64,000 nt of DNA. Source: Liolophura sinensis. Taxonomy: Eukaryota > Mollusca > Polyplacophora > Chitonida > Chitonidae. The position numbers and the translations under genes are program-made. A model generated the notes under the pieces. It was given only the letters and a program-made list of their open reading frames with translations. It was not told where the DNA came from and did not search any database. Numbering within the stretch: position 1 is the stretch's first letter; each line of letters starts with the position of its first letter. This document shows, one piece after another, positions 21,018 through 32,585 of the stretch. The stretch lies in NCBI RefSeq assembly GCF_032854445.1, contig NC_088297.1, positions 17,931,127-17,995,126 on the forward strand, read 5' to 3'.

Positions 21018-21870
21018 TATGCCGAAAAAAGCGAAGCAGTGAAGCAATAAAGGTTAGAATACATAAACATTGCGAAACCTCAGCAGAAACCAGACTAGCG
21101 AGTACGGACTTGAGACGGGCAAAGTTGACATGTTCAGGCCCGAGCCGTGACTGGGCGATATGGAAGACTTCAGCTATAAACTGATCAGCCTCTCTAAGCT
21201 CAGAAGCTTTGAGCATTACTTCAGTGAACACGGCTATGATTTTAGTTGCCGTAGACAGACAAATCTTTGGTTTGATTACATGAATCCGACATGGTTTTGG
21301 TAAATGCAGATTTCATTACGGGCTTAAATGTTGAGGTGGGTTTCACAGGGTGAACGTCTGGTCGAGGTTGTGTACTGTTATACGTAGGTTGTGTACTATT
21401 ATCCGTAGGTGGTGTACTATTACACATAGATGGTGAATATTCAGAGCCATCAAGTAAAGCCCTCTCTGCAGGACTTTCAGGATAAGGTCGACTGTTCTCT
21501 TCACGAACATTCTTAAGAGCTTCGGCGAACGAAACTTTCTGCGTTACCTTAATATACTGGGCTTCACTAGCCTGCTTGCGATATGGATAGCCCAGGTAGG
21601 CAGATGTATGGCCAAGGGAGCCGCAGTTAACGCACTTAAGTCTATCCAGATTTCTACACTGCTCAAACTCATGTTCTCCTGCGCAACGAGGACAACGCTG
21701 CTTTCCCCTGCATGAAGACAATATATGGCCGTAGCGCTGGCACTTGTAGCAGCGTAATACCGGAGGAACGTACGGTTTGAATTCAAACATTTCATAACCT
21801 AAACAAATTTCAGTAGGAATATCCATGAGATCGAAATGCAACAGCATGCATTTTGTTTTCAGTCAAACCT
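21007..21870 (-). pseudogene. E6 ORF1 C-terminal part with zinc knuckles (inverted)
   Basis: The frame 21847-21242 contains IPTEICLGYEMFEFKPYVPP and the CCHC knuckles CYKCQRYGHILSSC, CPRCAGEHEFEQC and CVNCGSLGHTSAYL (the last cysteine is lost). A Ser/Thr/Pro-rich tail follows. A second frame, 21231-21007, carries the C-terminus with VFTEVMLKASELREADQF. It is separated from the N-terminal ORF1 part by the inversion. Confidence 0.7.
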
Positions 21871-21954
21871 CTTCCTTTCTATCGGATCAGTTTAGATAAA
21901 GTTGTGTCAAGTGACTACATCATGAGAGATCTACAGGAATATGTGCTTCATAGA

Positions 21955-23430
21955 ATCAACACGAGTTTCAGTCCAGTTCAAAGCGGTTTTAGAAACAAAC
22001 GCTCTACAACCGACCATATCATCACTTTAGAATCTTCTATTAGAAACGCCCTGTGTAATAAGGAATATTTGTTTGCTGTGTTTCTAGACATAGAAAAAGC
22101 TTATGACATGGTGTGGCAAACTGGTGTCCTTTTGAAAAGAAGCATGGGAATTGGCGGAAAAATGTTGGGGTGGGTGAAAAACTTCCTTTCGGGCCGTTTT
22201 ATTAAAGTAAGAGTCGGTCGAGACTACTCTCGACCAGTACCCGTCGAGAATGGGATGCCCCAGGGTAGTGTTTTATCTCCCATTAATAATTCTGCAACGT
22301 CTGTACTTAAACCCTCATATTATGATCAGTTATGTAGTGAAGATAGTAAGAAAGCCTTGCCATTTAATTTACGGTCGAACGAAATTTCTGAGTTCTTTCA
22401 GGCCAGCGATATTTCTATTCAGCCTGGTTGTGTTCCTCATTTTCCTCCCTGGAAGTTATCGAACCCATTTGTCTCTGTGGAACTACATTCTATAGTCAAA
22501 AAGACGGATAACAGTAATGTATCGTTGTTATGTGTCAAGGACCATATTAAATCAAACTGGAACGAGTACTTACATGTATTTACCGACGCTTCCAAATGCC
22601 CCGACACTAACAAAGTGGGCTCATCAGTGTGTATTCCAGAAATGAGGTATGAAAAATCTTTCCGCTTGTCAGGTTATGTTTCCGTGTTCACGGCAGAGCT
22701 TACCGCAATTTTGAGTGCTCTTAACTATCTACTCGAGTTAAGACTGATTAGGGCTGTTATTTTCACAGACTCCTTAAGTTCTTTACAGGCACTTGGTAAC
22801 TTTATTTGGAATAAGTCGGCAGCGCTTGTGTATGATATACTGTATATCTGTATTATACTGGGCTATCAAGGTGTATCTGTGGCGTTTGAATGGGTGCTGG
22901 ACCACATTGGTGTTGACGGAAATGAGTTGGCCGACAAGCTGGCCACAAAGGCCCTTGATCTACCCAATATATCCCACACCATCCCGTTGTCTGTACAAGA
23001 AGCTGTTAGTTATGTCAAACCGAAATTTATACCAGTATGGCAAAATGAATGGGATAATTCTGTTAGAGGAAGATTCTTTTACTCTCACAACCCTCAAATC
23101 TCTGTAAGCTACAATCTCTCTCTCAACTGTCGCTGTAACGAAATACTCGTATTTAGACTCTTGCCTGGTCACATTAAAACAAACAGCTACTTCCATAAAA
23201 TCAATCTCCATGACACGGGTCATTGTGAGGAATGTTTTGTAGAAGATACTGTTGCGCATGTTCTTTTTCGTTGTAGACGTCATATTGACGCCAGGCGCGT
23301 ATTTTACGTAGAATTAACTCGTATGGGTGATAGGAACCCATCTGAAGACATGGTTTTAAAACCGGTAAGAAATCACAACAAAGTTTTTCAGGCTGTTGCC
23401 AATTTTCTCACTCGCTGCTACAGATTCTAA
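21955..23430 (+). CDS. E6 RT palm fragment fused in frame to RNase H
   Basis: Part of a 525-codon open frame (21853-23430). It starts with PVQSGFRNKRSTTDHII and the palm motif FLDIEKAYDMVW, then GMPQGSVLSPI. It jumps directly to NNSATSVLKPSYYDQ, so the RT motif with the catalytic YxDD and the thumb are deleted without breaking the frame. The RNase H domain has HVFTDASK, FTAELTAIL, VIFTDSLSSLQAL and HIGVDGNELADKLA (D-E-D-D residues present). CEECFVEDTVAHVLFRCRRH follows at the C-terminus. It could encode a stable RT-deleted protein with an intact RNase H. Confidence 0.75.
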   Translation: MNTSFSPVQSGFRNKRSTTDHIITLESSIRNALCNKEYLFAVFLDIEKAYDMVWQTGVLLKRSMGIGGKMLGWVKNFLSGRFIKVRVGRDYSRPVPVENGMPQGSVLSPINNSATSVLKPSYYDQLCSEDSKKALPFNLRSNEISEFFQASDISIQPGCVPHFPPWKLSNPFVSVELHSIVKKTDNSNVSLLCVKDHIKSNWNEYLHVFTDASKCPDTNKVGSSVCIPEMRYEKSFRLSGYVSVFTAELTAILSALNYLLELRLIRAVIFTDSLSSLQALGNFIWNKSAALVYDILYICIILGYQGVSVAFEWVLDHIGVDGNELADKLATKALDLPNISHTIPLSVQEAVSYVKPKFIPVWQNEWDNSVRGRFFYSHNPQISVSYNLSLNCRCNEILVFRLLPGHIKTNSYFHKINLHDTGHCEECFVEDTVAHVLFRCRRHIDARRVFYVELTRMGDRNPSEDMVLKPVRNHNKVFQAVANFLTRCYRF

Positions 23431-24496
23431 CACCTAAAATGTGTACTTAACGGTGTATCCAAGCATGTCTTGAAATGTTATCTATCGTTGTCTGAACATG
23501 CGTAATTTGTCAAGGGTCAAAGCCTAGCATTTTCTGTGGACGCAATGTGTTAACATTCCCCCTCTTTACTGTCCACGCGTGTATCCTTATACCATCGGGG
23601 TTCTTTACGACAGCTGTGTAAAGGCTTAGTTCTCTTGGGAAAATAATTTATTCAGCGTTCCGTTATTGGCGTGCATCATTCAACTTGGATGGGGAATCGC
23701 CATTACAAATTAATCTCCCCCCCCCCCCCCCCACTTTTATTCCTAGATGATCTTCTACCACCGTCGTGTTAACATCTCAATTTTCACCTAGTTAGCTTTC
23801 TAAGGCAGGTATTTTACATTCATATCAGCAGTTAAAGTAGTAGTTAGACAAGTTGTCAGCACTGAAGTGGGATTTCAGCTTTAGAGACAGTGGGACTGTT
23901 AGTTCCAAATTGTGACACAAGTGTTCCCAGGCTGTGGGACTGATATTCCCAACCATGATTGAGACAGGATATCTCAATAGTTTGTAACTGGGATTTTTCT
24001 GCACCAAAAGTTTATAATTTATAAGCATGTGCTGAAACATTTATACTCGGAGAAGTTGTCTATACATGTAATTGCCCCTGAGCAACAGTGGGACTGGGAT
24101 TCCCAGTGTCGGCGCAGTGAGACGCAGAGTCCCAGATTTTCGAACTCGTTTTCCCAAATATATATATATATATTCATATTTATATATGTATAAATATGAA
24201 CATAATTCTCTTAGTTTAGTTTTATAAAACCGTTGATGCTGTTTGTTGAACCTTGAAATGGGACTTTTCTTGGTTATTCGAAGTTCAGAGCTAACTAGTG
24301 GTTTTCCCGAACAAACTACTGCATGACACGGACTGACACTCAAAAGAATCCATAGTACCGGACGTCTCAAGAAGTATACACATATTATTCCAGAGTTCGA
24401 CACTGGGTGTTTCACGCTACCAGTATTGATCCTGAAGTGTTTTCCCCTGTTGTAATCGGTGTGACTTGGAACTGGGATATCTATATCGTTAAGAAG

Positions 24497-24497
<1 letters not shown>
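23431..24497. other. Unassigned region with poly-C tract
   Basis: Probably the 3' UTR of E6 up to the C-run at about 23710-23731, followed by non-coding sequence. A small ATATATA run lies near 24161-24175. No gene is recognised. Confidence 0.4.

Positions 24498-24541
<44 letters not shown>
24498..24541. repeat. (AT)n microsatellite
   Basis: About 21 AT units directly abut the truncated 3' end of E4. Confidence 0.9.
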
Positions 24542-24544
<3 letters not shown>

Positions 24545-25950
24545 TGACAATAAAAATATTATGATACTGATGAATAGTCTTTAAATGATTTATAACTACA
24601 TCGCCAGCGATGCTGTGGAACAAATCAAATATAGAGCTGACTGTGTAGAGTCTATGCCGAGCACAGGCAAAGCCTACACAGTCAACCAGGATACGTTTAA
24701 TGCCATATTGGGCATGACATCCAACATACTCTGGAGCACTGCTCCCATCTAGTATGAAATTGTGTCTCGGATGAGAATGCCAAATACGACACCTCGTTAA
24801 AACTTCTTGGTCTCTACGAGACATTTAACAAGTATAGGAATTGTAGCCAATAACAGGATGAATAGCATGCAGTGTATTATGGATCTGCAAGACCCAGTCA
24901 CCCTGCCAAAGGCGGTGAATATATTTAAGAACATTAGACTTCACATAAGTATACGGGGATTTTAACCCGAGATACAGGTTTATACAGAGCAGCTTTCGCT
25001 TCCTTGTCCACGACTGTGTTTCCATTGATACCATTTTGACTTGGTATCCAGCAGAATATAATATTTTTACCTCTTTTAATTACTTTTCTGTATTTGGCTA
25101 TTATCTCAAGTAGCAATGCGTTTTTTAATTTATTATTCTGAATTGCCAAAAGGTAAGACAGCGAGTCGCTGCATATCGCTGCCCTCTGGGCATGCCCAGA
25201 GGAAACATATGATAAGGCCAGAAGAATAGCCCTGGCCTCTGCAGAAAAGATAGAAGATGTAATAAAGAGGTCGTTTTTACGTAGTGTGGCAGAGCCTGGA
25301 TCTTGATCTCAACTCCAAGCACCCGTTCTTTAACACCTGCTCCATGCCTACGCCGGGTACTAAGAAAGCCATGGAGACCAAGTCAAGTCTGTCCCAGGTG
25401 CGGGCGGCGCGAGGGTCTGTCTCCAATGAGAACAACGTTCTGCTAGACCCCGAGATTCTGACTGATTTTTTGAGATTTAAAAAAAAATGAAAATTTTTTG
25501 AAAAAAAAAAACATCCCAGCCTATTTACTAAAATCTTTCTCATAAATACAAAACAAAATGACTTCATTTATAATTTTTTAATCACTTCATTCTTTTAATC
25601 TGTTAGAGCCTAAATCTAACCGTGAATTATGTGATTGGGCAGGATTCGTTGGATGAGCTTTAAGCTTTGTAGCAAATTGAAGGCTCATTTTTGTACGTCG
25701 GTTATATAAAGAATGTTCATTTGCCTCCACGTTTAAACTTTCTACTGATGACGTTCTGAAAGCACCAAGGCTGAGCCTCAAATCTTGGTGATGAACAGGA
25801 TCCAACATTTTAATATACGACTTCCTAGCGGAACCGTAAATGATGGATCCATAGTCTAATTTAGACCTCACCAGAGATCGATATAAATTAAGTAAAACTG
25901 ATCGGACAACACCCAAGTCGGTGATAGACACGACTTTCATTATATCGAGA
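24542..25950 (-). mobile_element. Non-LTR fragment E4 (RNase H and RT thumb)
   Basis: The same family as E1 and E2. The RT-connection region (25940-25587; SKLDYGSIIYGSARKSYIKM, GAFRTSSVESLNVEANEHSL) and the RNase H/C-terminal region (about 25255-24542; RRDQEVLTRCRIWHSH, YVGCHAQYGIKRILVDC) are present. About 330 bp of unrelated sequence (25258-25590) replaces what should lie between them. It is truncated at both ends: the 5' end stops within RT and the 3' UTR is replaced by the AT microsatellite. Confidence 0.75.
25258..25590 (+). other. Foreign GC-richer coding-like segment with A-rich tail
   Basis: Inserted within E4. The plus frame 25284-25490 reads MWQSLDLDLNSKHPFFNTC, GTKKAMETKSSLSQVRAA and LLDPEILTDFLRFKKK, then stops. 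It is followed by A-rich runs (25480-25510). Its base composition is clearly richer in G+C than the flanks. A possible acceptor (GTGTGGCAG) precedes it. It looks like a terminal exon or a processed retrocopy of a host gene that I cannot name. Confidence 0.4.
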
Positions 25951-26035
25951 TCTTAATTATCTGGGTCTATAGTTGTTCAAAGACGAACAAGGTCTCCTTT
26001 CACGCCACATTTACGACAAAAGAGATAATTTTTGA

Positions 26036-26952
26036 TATTTTGATATTGTAAATTATCCTTATTTTGATAGCAATATACCAATGGGTCCAGCATATGGCGT
26101 ATACATATCTCGCCTTATAGCATGTCAGATCTTGCGTTAATTGCGATGACTTTAATCTGCGTCACAAGTTGCTAGTTCAAAAACTAGTTTGTCAAGGATA
26201 CTCCATCAAACGCCTTCATTCTAAGTTCCTCAAATTTTACAATGAGTATAACACTCTCGTTGGCAGGTATGGACAGAGCGTTCAGAATCTCTGGCGATCT
26301 GCATTGTGATTAACCACATAGACGGCGCTGTTATCCTTATGTACATATGTATCACGTACATGGTATTTGACAACATAGATGACACTGGTTACCCAATGTA
26401 ACTGTCTACTTTGGATGTCATGTGTAACATCATAGATGGCATCTCGTGTAGCATGAGCTCTTTCCATATTAACGGGAAAGACGTAATCTTCCGTCACTTT
26501 CGAATTACAATCTGATCGCTTAGTGTCTGTAACGCTCGTCATTTTCAAACTGTATCTAATACCGCTAAACCTGGGGCTAGGGGCTTTAAAGATAGCCATG
26601 CCCATTACATCTGCATGATGCCTTTATAAACAGTTGCAATTAAAGCGCGACTGAGATAGTTGTTTAATTGTTATTTGACGTGGAACTCATTCACGGACTA
26701 CGAATTTGAACTTTGATGCGGAATTCATGCCTTGGAATATTCATTGTCTCCCCGGCATCATTGAAAACTGATGACCGCTTCTCTCTTGTGTGTTACCGGC
26801 TTTATTTCTTATTTGTATAATTTCTTTCATACCGTTGTCTTTGGCAGTTAGTGTTAAACGTTGTTTTGGAAATGGATCTTGCGATCATCGACTTGGAACG
26901 CCCTTTACGGACTACGAATGGTATATGAATGTCGAACTTGACGCTTATATTT
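26036..26952 (+). mobile_element. Penelope-like 3' fragment (copy a)
   Basis: Homologous to 30039-30885 in copy b. It shares ATTGTAAATTATCCTTATTT (end of the RT domain), the ACATAGACGGCGCTGTTATC block and GAAAACTGATGACCGCTTCT. It also shares a short frame starting MLPALFLICIISFIPLSL (26790). Copy a stops abruptly at 26953, where E5 begins. The RT frame is heavily disrupted here. Confidence 0.55.
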
Positions 26953-28500
26953 GTACATTTAGCCTTAAGCGGTTTTATATGAGATAAAAGATACCTTACT
27001 ATCAAATATTATACCTGAAAAATTTTTTCTTCAACAATTTTAACATGTTCACCACAAAATTAAGCTTGGGGTCAAGATGAAGATTCCCTTTATTACTAAA
27101 GTGCATACCGACGGTTTTAGACGTTGAAAATGTAAAACCGTTTTCAGTTGTCCATTTCTCGATTTCATTAAGACAAAGCTGCAACTGACGTTCGATATTA
27201 TTCATATTATTAGCATGGTAGCATATAAGGAAATCATCAACATTTAAAGAACTCTCTGTGCCCGATGTTAATGTTTTGGCTAGGCTATTTATTTTTATGC
27301 TAAACAGAGTTGGTGATAGTATGCTGCCCTGGGCTTCACCCATTTCCTGCTCATAAGAGTCAGAAAGAGTGGACCTCAAACGTACCTTAAACTGACGATC
27401 AGATAAAAATTCTGATACGATTATTGGTAATCGACCTTTAAGACCCATATCTTCGAGGTCTTTTGAAATACCATATTTCCCTGTGATGTCGTAGGCCTTT
27501 TCAAGGTCAAAAAATATCGACAACACATGTGCGTGATTGATGAAGCCATCTCAAACAAAGGTTTCGAATCAAACAAGGTGATCCATAGTGGATCTACCTT
27601 GCCGAAAAGCACATCGTATATTAGAAAGTAACTTGCTAGTTTCAAGAAACCAAACAAGTCTATCATTAATCATCCGTTCCATAGTCTTACAAACACAGCT
27701 GGTAAGAGCTATGGGGCAGTAATGTTTTGGATCAGTATGATCCTTACCCGGTTTGGGAACCGGGATAATACGCGCCTCCCTCCATGACAATGGAAATTAC
27801 CAGTTATCCAAATATCAAAAAGCAAAACCAAGAGAGTCTCAAATGTCTCAGGTGGTAAATGGTTCTGAAACTTATAGTATACCTTTATCAGAACCACAAG
27901 CAGTATCGTGTGCCTTTATTAATTCAGTTATAAGTTCCTCGATATTAAAAGGACAATTATAACCTTGAAAAGCAAAGGGCAATTTAATTTTCTCCTTCTG
28001 GGTTTTAATATGTTGGAATTCTAAAGTATAAATCTCAGTAGAACATTTCTTGGAAATTGTCTCAGCTAGTTTATTATTTATATCGGATGGAGAGGTATAT
28101 ATATTGTCTCCATCTTTCAACTGCTGGACTTTTGCTTTATTATTTTTGCCCTTAAGCTTCTGAACCATGTTCCAGGCCTTACGCATGGCTGTTTTTGACG
28201 TAATGCCCGAAAACAATGTTTCGCCAACAAGCTTGCCTAGAGGGCTGAGGTCCTATTCTTATTACCCCGTAAACCCCACTGGGGAAAAACAAGAAGTCAT
28301 GGATCTGAGATAGTGAGATCGATAGCAGAATAAGAGCCATTACCGGGATGTAAATAGGTACTAGAACCATCACTGAATTAACACAGTTCCTCCCTAGATG
28401 TCTTCCACTATCTTGCCCTTATTATTTATGTTATTACTGCCCCATAGCAGGTTATGGGAATTAAAATCTCGTAGGATTATAAAAGGTTTTGGCAATGGTT
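26953..28500 (-). mobile_element. Non-LTR fragment E5 (partial EN, RT)
   Basis: The same family as E1 and E2. It contains an EN piece (28500-28290), then about 55 bp of the element's own 5' UTR (28228-28280, GCTGAGGTCCTATTCTTATT). The linker (28216-27872) and RT (27790-27002) follow. The RT segment keeps SIFFDLEKAYDITGKYG, EAQGSILSPTLFSIKINS and NVDDFLICYHANNMNN. This shows that the family's catalytic box is xVDD. Joining of 5' UTR into the EN/RT boundary implies recombination between copies. It sits between two Penelope-like pieces. Confidence 0.75.
27002..27790 (-). pseudogene. E5 reverse transcriptase
   Basis: Two overlapping frames (27790-27569 and 27526-27002) carry the RT fingers and palm: ARIIPVPKPGKDHTDPKHYC, MERMINDRLVWFLETSKL, FFDLEKAYD, QGSILSPT and the catalytic VDDF. 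LQLCLNEIEKWTTENGFTFS follows. A frameshift separates them near 27550. Of the minus-strand copies, this one best preserves the RT active site. Confidence 0.7.
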
Positions 28501-30960
28501 AAGACGTATCCAATAACATACACAATTTTAATGTTCCACCTCATCTTGTACGTCTGTGTAAAGACATATCGTATTTTCGATTGTATCGCCCTGTAACTAC
28601 AATTAAAACTCAACACGATCGACTCTTTCTGAAGATATAGTATTTAGACAAAGGCCTTGATTTAATTAACCCACCACGCATCTTTAATGAACCTGATGTT
28701 CGTAGTGCTGTGCCTAATTACTTTAACATCCAAGAGCCCCCATGTATGTGCTATGAGTATGCAAAGCCTACCGCTTCCAAAATTTTCAACTTTCCCCAGG
28801 CCATCTGGGGGTTCCATTTGGCGACGTATACTTCTGGCGGCTATAACTGTGATTGTGAATCCTCAGTTTTTACCTACGACAAATGTAAACATGTCCTGAC
28901 TGGTGACCTTAATATTATTTAGAATCATGATTTAAGGAATCTCTTTGGGAGATGTCATAAGTGTAGAGAAAAGAAAAATGTCAACTTTAGATGTAACATG
29001 AAAAATATCATCTGGGCGCTTGAGAAATATGTTGTAAAATGGTCAGTACGGGACAAAGTGGATTCTTCGGTACTTAACGATTGGCTGGACATTGTCAAAA
29101 AGGTTAGTTTAGCTATACACCGTGTAGACATTGATGTTCTACCTAAGTTAAAGAGGTTCTGAAGGATCCCACTGTGCAAGAAACACTCGCTGACCTTCAT
29201 AGTAAATTTGTCATCACTGTAGCAGACAAGGCTCCTAATAATGTCATCTTTATTTGCAAGAATAATAACCTACCCATCATACAGAAATACCACATCGTAA
29301 GTGGATTCCTCAAATGCATAAATCCCAATACAAGGCTCTATTTATTGCGGGTTCAAGAAGTTGTACCACCAAACTTTTCTCAACCCTACTTACGAGAGCG
29401 TTACAAGAAGTAAAGTCATTTTGGAAAAAGTATTGTTGTGCCATAACAAAAAATTCACGTGTCAACTGCATGTGAATTCTCAACTCCAAACGTCTTACAG
29501 AACTTGATACTCATATGCGTATACCGTACAAACAGGTATCCACATGTGATTTCTCTACTCTCTATACTAGAATTCCTCACAAAGATCTTATTGAAAAAAT
29601 ATCGTCGTTAATTGTCTCGGTATTTACTAAAACTGGTCACCGTTACATTAACGTCAGAAGCACTAAGGCTTTCTTCTGTTCTACTATTTATAAAAAGTTA
29701 CCACTCATGGGATGTAACATTATTTATTGAATTACTTCAATTTCTCATTAATAACATATATGTGAAATTCGGGGATACCATTTACAAACAGTGCATAGGT
29801 ATTCCAATGGGTACCAATTGTGCGCCTCTTTTGGCAGACCTATACCTGTTTTCATATGAATACGACCATGTGCAGCAATTACTTAAAAATAATACCTTTA
29901 AAGCTCGACCCTTTTCATTTACCAAGCGGTATAATGATGATCTACGGACGTTAAATTACCCCCATAATGCTGAAGCGGTGAAGGAAATCTATGCGCCTTC
30001 ACTGGATTTAAAGGAGACCTGTTTTCAAAATTTCAATTTTGATATTGTAAATTATCCTTATTTGGATAGCAATATACCAAAGGGTCCTGCATATGGCGTA
30101 TACATATCTCGCTTTGTAGCATTTGTTAGATCTTGCGTTAATTGTGATGACTTTAATCTGCGTCACAAGTTGCTAGTTCAAAAATAGTTTGTCAAGGATA
30201 CTCCATCAAACGCCTTCATTTTAAGTTCTTCAAATTTTACAATGAGTATATGGTATGGACAAAAGCGTTCAGACTCTGTGGCGATCTGCATTGTGATCAC
30301 CCACATAGACGGCGCTGTTATCCTTATGTACATGTCTATCGCGTGCACGGTACCTAACAACATAAATGGCGCTGGTTGCCGAATGTAACCGTCTATCTTT
30401 TAGACACCTTTTATACAGACCAGCATGTCATAAGTAACATCATAGATGGCGCCTCCGGTTAAGGTCTGTAACGCTGGTCATTTTCGAAGTGTATCTAATA
30501 CCGTTTAACCTGGAACTAGGGGCGGTAAGGTAGCCATGCTCATTACATCTGCATGATGCCTTTATAAACAGTTGCAATCAAAGCGCGACTGAGATACTTG
30601 TTTAATTGTAATTTGATCTGGAACTCATTCATGGACTACGGATTTGAACTTTGGTATGGAATTCATTCCTGGAATATCCACTGTCTACCCGGCATCATTG
30701 AAAACTGATGACCGCTTCTCTCTTGTGTGTTACCGGCTTTATTTCCTATTTGTATAATTTCTTACATACCTTTGTCTTTGGGAACTAGAGATAAACGTTG
30801 TTTTGGAAATGGATCTTGCGATTATCGACTTGGAACGCCCTTTACGGACTACGAATGGCATTTCAATGTCGGACATGACGCTCACATCTGCCTCAGAGAC
30901 CGTGTGGATGGAAAATGGTCGTGGTTTATTGCCGACAAGGCTATTTGACTAGTTTCCTCA
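28501..30960 (+). mobile_element. Penelope-like element (copy b), degenerate
   Basis: Frames along this stretch match the widespread family of intron-poor RT proteins whose core reads GIPMGTNCAPLLADL. I assign this type to Penelope-like elements, but not with certainty. N-terminal blocks: ADKAPNNVIFICKN near 29227 and STCDFSTLYTRIPHKDL near 29540. A 3' region with CATAGACGGCGC-type repeats (30290-30440) and the MLPALF frame (30727) follows. No GIY-YIG endonuclease is recognisable. Many frameshifts are present. Confidence 0.55.
29515..30187 (+). pseudogene. RT domain of Penelope-like copy b
   Basis: The frame 29612-30187 (after a frameshift from 29515-29730) contains LLQFLINNIYVKFGDTIYKQ, GIPMGTNCAPLLADLYLFSY and SFTKRYNDDLRTLNYPHN. 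YLDSNIPKGPAYGVYISRF follows. The catalytic box is Y-N-D-D, where the family usually has Y-I-D-D or Y-V-D-D; both aspartates are kept. The domain would copy RNA into DNA. The N-terminal part is in other frames and the C-terminal endonuclease is missing. Confidence 0.65.
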
Positions 30961-31190
30961 ATCGCTCAAAGTCTTGAATTAGACATTCATCAATTATCTA
31001 CCAGTTTGAAAACAATAAACCTCTTTTTGGTACGCCGACATACCGAAATGAGCAAAGTTCCACACATTCTCTTCATGTGTAAACTTTGTGAATATCTTTA
31101 ACTCACAAAATGTGAAGAACTATTATAAACGTTAGGCCTTGTGGATCTCAAAATGAGTAACCTGAGCTGACCTAGAAAGCAATACTGTTC
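30961..31190. other. Short unassigned spacer
   Basis: No recognisable feature. It separates the Penelope-like copy from the last visible exon of the DUF4806-type gene copy C. Confidence 0.4.
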
Positions 31191-31545
31191 TCTTACCAGA
31201 TAATTGGGGAGTTACATAGAGTGTGGCGTCTGGAATCTCAGGTTCCTGGGAGGTAGCTTCATCAAAAGTCCCTTGTGGTGCTGCTTGAAATGAAATAAAT
31301 TTTATGTATTTGATTCATTTTTGGATAGCATAATGCCATACTCAACAACTTACATACTCAATGTAACTTATACCATGGCAGACAATTTTGTGGGCGGAAG
31401 AAAACAGAGTTCTGATAAGAATAAATCACTTGCTGTAACCCAGGTCCTCCAGACACTGAGAAATGGGCAGATACACAGATTTCCTGCCTAAGGCCACGAT
31501 TGATGCACAGACCAACATCACAAACATAATTAGTTATTTATTTAC

Positions 31546-31680
31546 TTATTTGATTGGTGTTTTATGCTGTACTCAATAATATTTCACTGATATGACTGTC
31601 AGCATTATATGGTGGGAGGAAACTGGGCAGAGTTTTGAGAAAACCCACGTTCATCTGCAGGTTGCTAGGAGCCCTATCAC
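31546..31680 (+). repeat. Mollusc-type interspersed repeat, copy 1
   Basis: TTGATTGGTGTTTTATGCTG, ACTCAATAATATTTCACTGA and TATGGTGGGAGGAAACTGGG, followed by GAAAACCCACG. This resembles an abundant non-coding repeat I associate with bivalve and gastropod genomes. It lies in an intron of the DUF4806-type gene copy C. Confidence 0.6.
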
Positions 31681-32585
31681 AAACATAAGAACGCCCCACG
31701 AAATTACACCTCCAGCAATATGCTAGTATGCTTTACAATAATAAATGTGTATGAAACTGTTTTCATCAAGTAATGCTAGTTTTCAGTTCAAGTCCGTCTA
31801 ACGTCAATGGATGAAGTATACCTTGTTTGTCCTGGTTGACATCTTCCCTGTAGCTTGAACAGCTTGTCACTGGAAAACACGGTACAGATGAAGCCTGGGG
31901 CAGACGTTTTCGCTTTGCAGGAACATCAGTTTTTTTCTTCATCTGTGTCGCTTAAGGAGTATGTTCTTTCTTGGCGTCTATAAAGTTAAGACAATAAGTT
32001 AAGACACTTCAACATTACATTTTGCCAAAACACACTGGCATAAGGGACTTGCACTCGTGGCCATGCTGGATCTCTAGCAAAATAATTCCATGGCTCATTT
32101 GACAAACATGTAGTGAAACGCAAACTAAAGTAGAAACAGGAAACTTGTTTTATTAGATTCAACTTGCTCTTGCGTGCCAGCCCCTTTTATCAGTATCGCG
32201 GGGCAAAATATATTTCCATCAAATAATGACAAAAATGTCTGCAGAAGCTAGAGAAGCTACAAACCTTTTTAAATATGTGGTCTCCGCCTTTGAAAATGAT
32301 CAGCTGTAAATTTACTGTACCTCCTATCTCCCTTCCCCATTTTCATTTCTGTCTGAATGTCCGATGTGTCCTCCGCAAGTCTTAATTTTCGCCTGCCATC
32401 CTCGTAGGTATCTGCATGAAGAAAAGTCACATATGACACCGAAAAACGAGGTTGAGATTTTCTTACGCAAAATGGTGTTGTTTCATATTGTGAAAAGCTA
32501 GCCTGTTATGTGTAACTCTGACCAAGCTTAATTACTGCTCAAAATAAATGAAGGTTAAATCAATAATAATATGATATATAATCTT

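Larger units (their letters stand above)
18893..23430 (+). mobile_element. Non-LTR retrotransposon E6 with internal inversion
   Basis: A second I/Jockey-like family, distinct from E1-E5. The ORF1 N-terminus (18893 to about 19371) and the RT C-terminal half plus RNase H (about 21955-23430) are on the plus strand. The segment between them (about 19372-21870), holding the ORF1 C-terminus, endonuclease and RT N-terminal half, is inverted. Turning it round restores the normal domain order. An in-frame deletion removes the RT catalytic YxDD region. The 3' UTR probably runs towards the poly-C tract near 23711. Confidence 0.8.

Noticed and set aside
26768-30710. CTGATGA motifs (26768 and 30704) as hammerhead ribozymes, which Penelope-like elements can carry
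   Set aside because: No matching GAAA box and no plausible stems II and III were found around either motif.
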